A stretch of DNA of 64,000 nucleotides, taken from positions 1 to 64,000 of the forward strand of contig NZ_LR597504.1 in assembly GCF_902150035.1 (NCBI RefSeq), given 5' to 3'. The translations under genes were made by a program, and so were the position numbers. Below the pieces are notes generated by a model. That model was given only the letters and a program-made list of their open reading frames with translations. It was not told the origin of the DNA and did no database searches. This DNA comes from Enorma burkinafasonensis (GTDB lineage Bacteria > Actinomycetota > Coriobacteriia > Coriobacteriales > Coriobacteriaceae). The first letter of the stretch is position 1; each line of letters starts with the position of its first letter. Positions 63,131 to 64,000 of the stretch are shown piece by piece.

Positions 63131-64000
63131 ATTTGTGGAAGCCGACCTTACGCTGCTTGAGCTGGCCGCATGCGGCGTCGATATCGGCTCCGCGCGAGTT
63201 GCGGATGGTCGCCTCGACACCGCGCTGCTGCAGGAGCCGCTGCAGGAGCTCGACCTTCTTCTCAGGTGAGGGCCTGAACGGGCTGTCGGGAATCTCGTTG
63301 AGCTGGATGAGGTTGACGTGGCAGAGGGTACCCTCGCAGAAGCTGCAGAGCGCCTCCATCTCAGGGCGCGTGTCGTTGATCCCCTCGATCATAGCGAACT
63401 CATAGGTGGGCCTGCGACCGGTCTTCTCGGTATATACCTGCAGCGCCTCATGGAGCCGCGGAAGCGTGTACTTCTTGACGCCGGGCATCAGCTGGTTGCG
63501 TGTGCTCTGGATGGCGGAGTGGAGCGAGACCGCCAAGGTGAACTGCTCGGGAAGCTGCGCGAAAGAGCGAATACGGGGGATGATGCCGCAGGTCGAGACC
63601 GTCAGGTGCCTGGCGCCGATATTGAGCCCGTCCTCGGAGTTGAGGATGCGCAGTGCACGTACCGTCTCATCGTAGTTGGCGAACGGCTCGCCCTGGCCCA
63701 TGAACACCACGCTCGTGACGCGCTCGCCGAAATCGCGCGAGACGTGGGACACCTGGTCGACCATCTCCTGGGCGGTAAGTGACCTGGTGAGGCCCGCGAT
63801 GCCTGTCGCGCAGAAGGCGCATCCCATGTTGCACCCGGCCTGCGTGGAGATGCATACGGCGAGGCGGTTGCGCGAGGGCATACCGACCGTCTCGACTGAG
63901 ACGCCGTCAGGGAACTGCAACAGATATTTGCGCGAACCGTCCCGAGAGACCTGCTTCACCAGCTCGGTGGGGGTGCCGAAGCTGTACCGCTCGGCAAGGG
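63129..64000 (-). CDS. rlmN: 23S rRNA (adenine-2503-C2) methyltransferase RlmN, 5' end outside the window
   Basis: A radical-SAM methyltransferase for A2503 of 23S rRNA (and A37 of some tRNAs). The cluster-binding CxxxCxxC is in AGCNMGCAFCATG, GQGEP follows, and the catalytic C-terminal Cys is in GADIDAACGQL. The frame stays open through position 64000 with family-like sequence (RYSFGTPTELVKQ), so the true start lies beyond the window; about 290 residues are visible of an expected 340 or more. Confidence 0.94.
   Translation of the reverse strand, partial: LAERYSFGTPTELVKQVSRDGSRKYLLQFPDGVSVETVGMPSRNRLAVCISTQAGCNMGCAFCATGIAGLTRSLTAQEMVDQVSHVSRDFGERVTSVVFMGQGEPFANYDETVRALRILNSEDGLNIGARHLTVSTCGIIPRIRSFAQLPEQFTLAVSLHSAIQSTRNQLMPGVKKYTLPRLHEALQVYTEKTGRRPTYEFAMIEGINDTRPEMEALCSFCEGTLCHVNLIQLNEIPDSPFRPSPEKKVELLQRLLQQRGVEATIRNSRGADIDAACGQLKQRKVGFHK

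Overview
The window looks like the replication-origin region of a high-GC anaerobic actinomycete of class Coriobacteriia, most likely Collinsella. That is an inference from gene content, GC-rich codon use and the anaerobic enzymes; no rRNA is present to confirm it. Two gene trains diverge from about 57.2-57.5 kb. To the left on the minus strand run a GHKL ATPase/winged-helix gene, dnaA, dnaN, recF, dciA, gyrB and gyrA. To the right on the plus strand run rpmH, rnpA, yidD, yidC, jag (khpB), rsmG, parA and parB, with parS sites between rsmG and parA. DnaA-box-like sites lie on both sides of dnaA, so the origin may be bipartite.

Layout from the left: glpK, tsaC, prmC and prfA (minus; glycerol use, tRNA t6A synthesis and translation termination); a low-molecular-weight tyrosine phosphatase; an aldose epimerase; a polar amino-acid ABC importer (binding protein, permease, ATPase); a MarR regulator with a heterodimeric ABC exporter; an AbiEi-like protein with a nuclease-like C-terminus; a HAD phosphatase; an RlmKL rRNA methyltransferase whose L half looks dead; a transaldolase; the Kup potassium transporter; an LTA-synthase-like enzyme; a PtpB-like phosphatase; and a MurE-like ligase. 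From 27.8 to 34.8 kb there is a compact Ech-type energy-conserving [NiFe] hydrogenase operon in the order AB-C-D-E-F, with EchA and EchB fused, followed by a flavodiiron protein. Next come an orphan IS3 OrfA-like protein, an M42 aminopeptidase, carB and carA (separated by a repeat-like element), a pyridoxal kinase, a one-TM unknown protein, an ABC exporter, a bifunctional-nuclease-family protein, and then the origin cluster. The window ends inside rlmN.

Points that go beyond routine annotation: a nucleotide-binding plus DNA-binding protein of unknown role beside dnaA; a parS-like site inside the dnaA coding sequence; a fused EchA-EchB subunit and matching Ala/Lys tails on EchD and EchF; a degenerate RlmL domain; an eight-codon UAG-terminated leader frame before the RF1 gene; three different intergenic elements of 110-170 bp bounded by inverted repeats, one of them splitting carA from carB; and a 12-bp palindrome repeated in two gaps of the origin cluster. 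No tRNA, rRNA, CRISPR array or prophage was seen.
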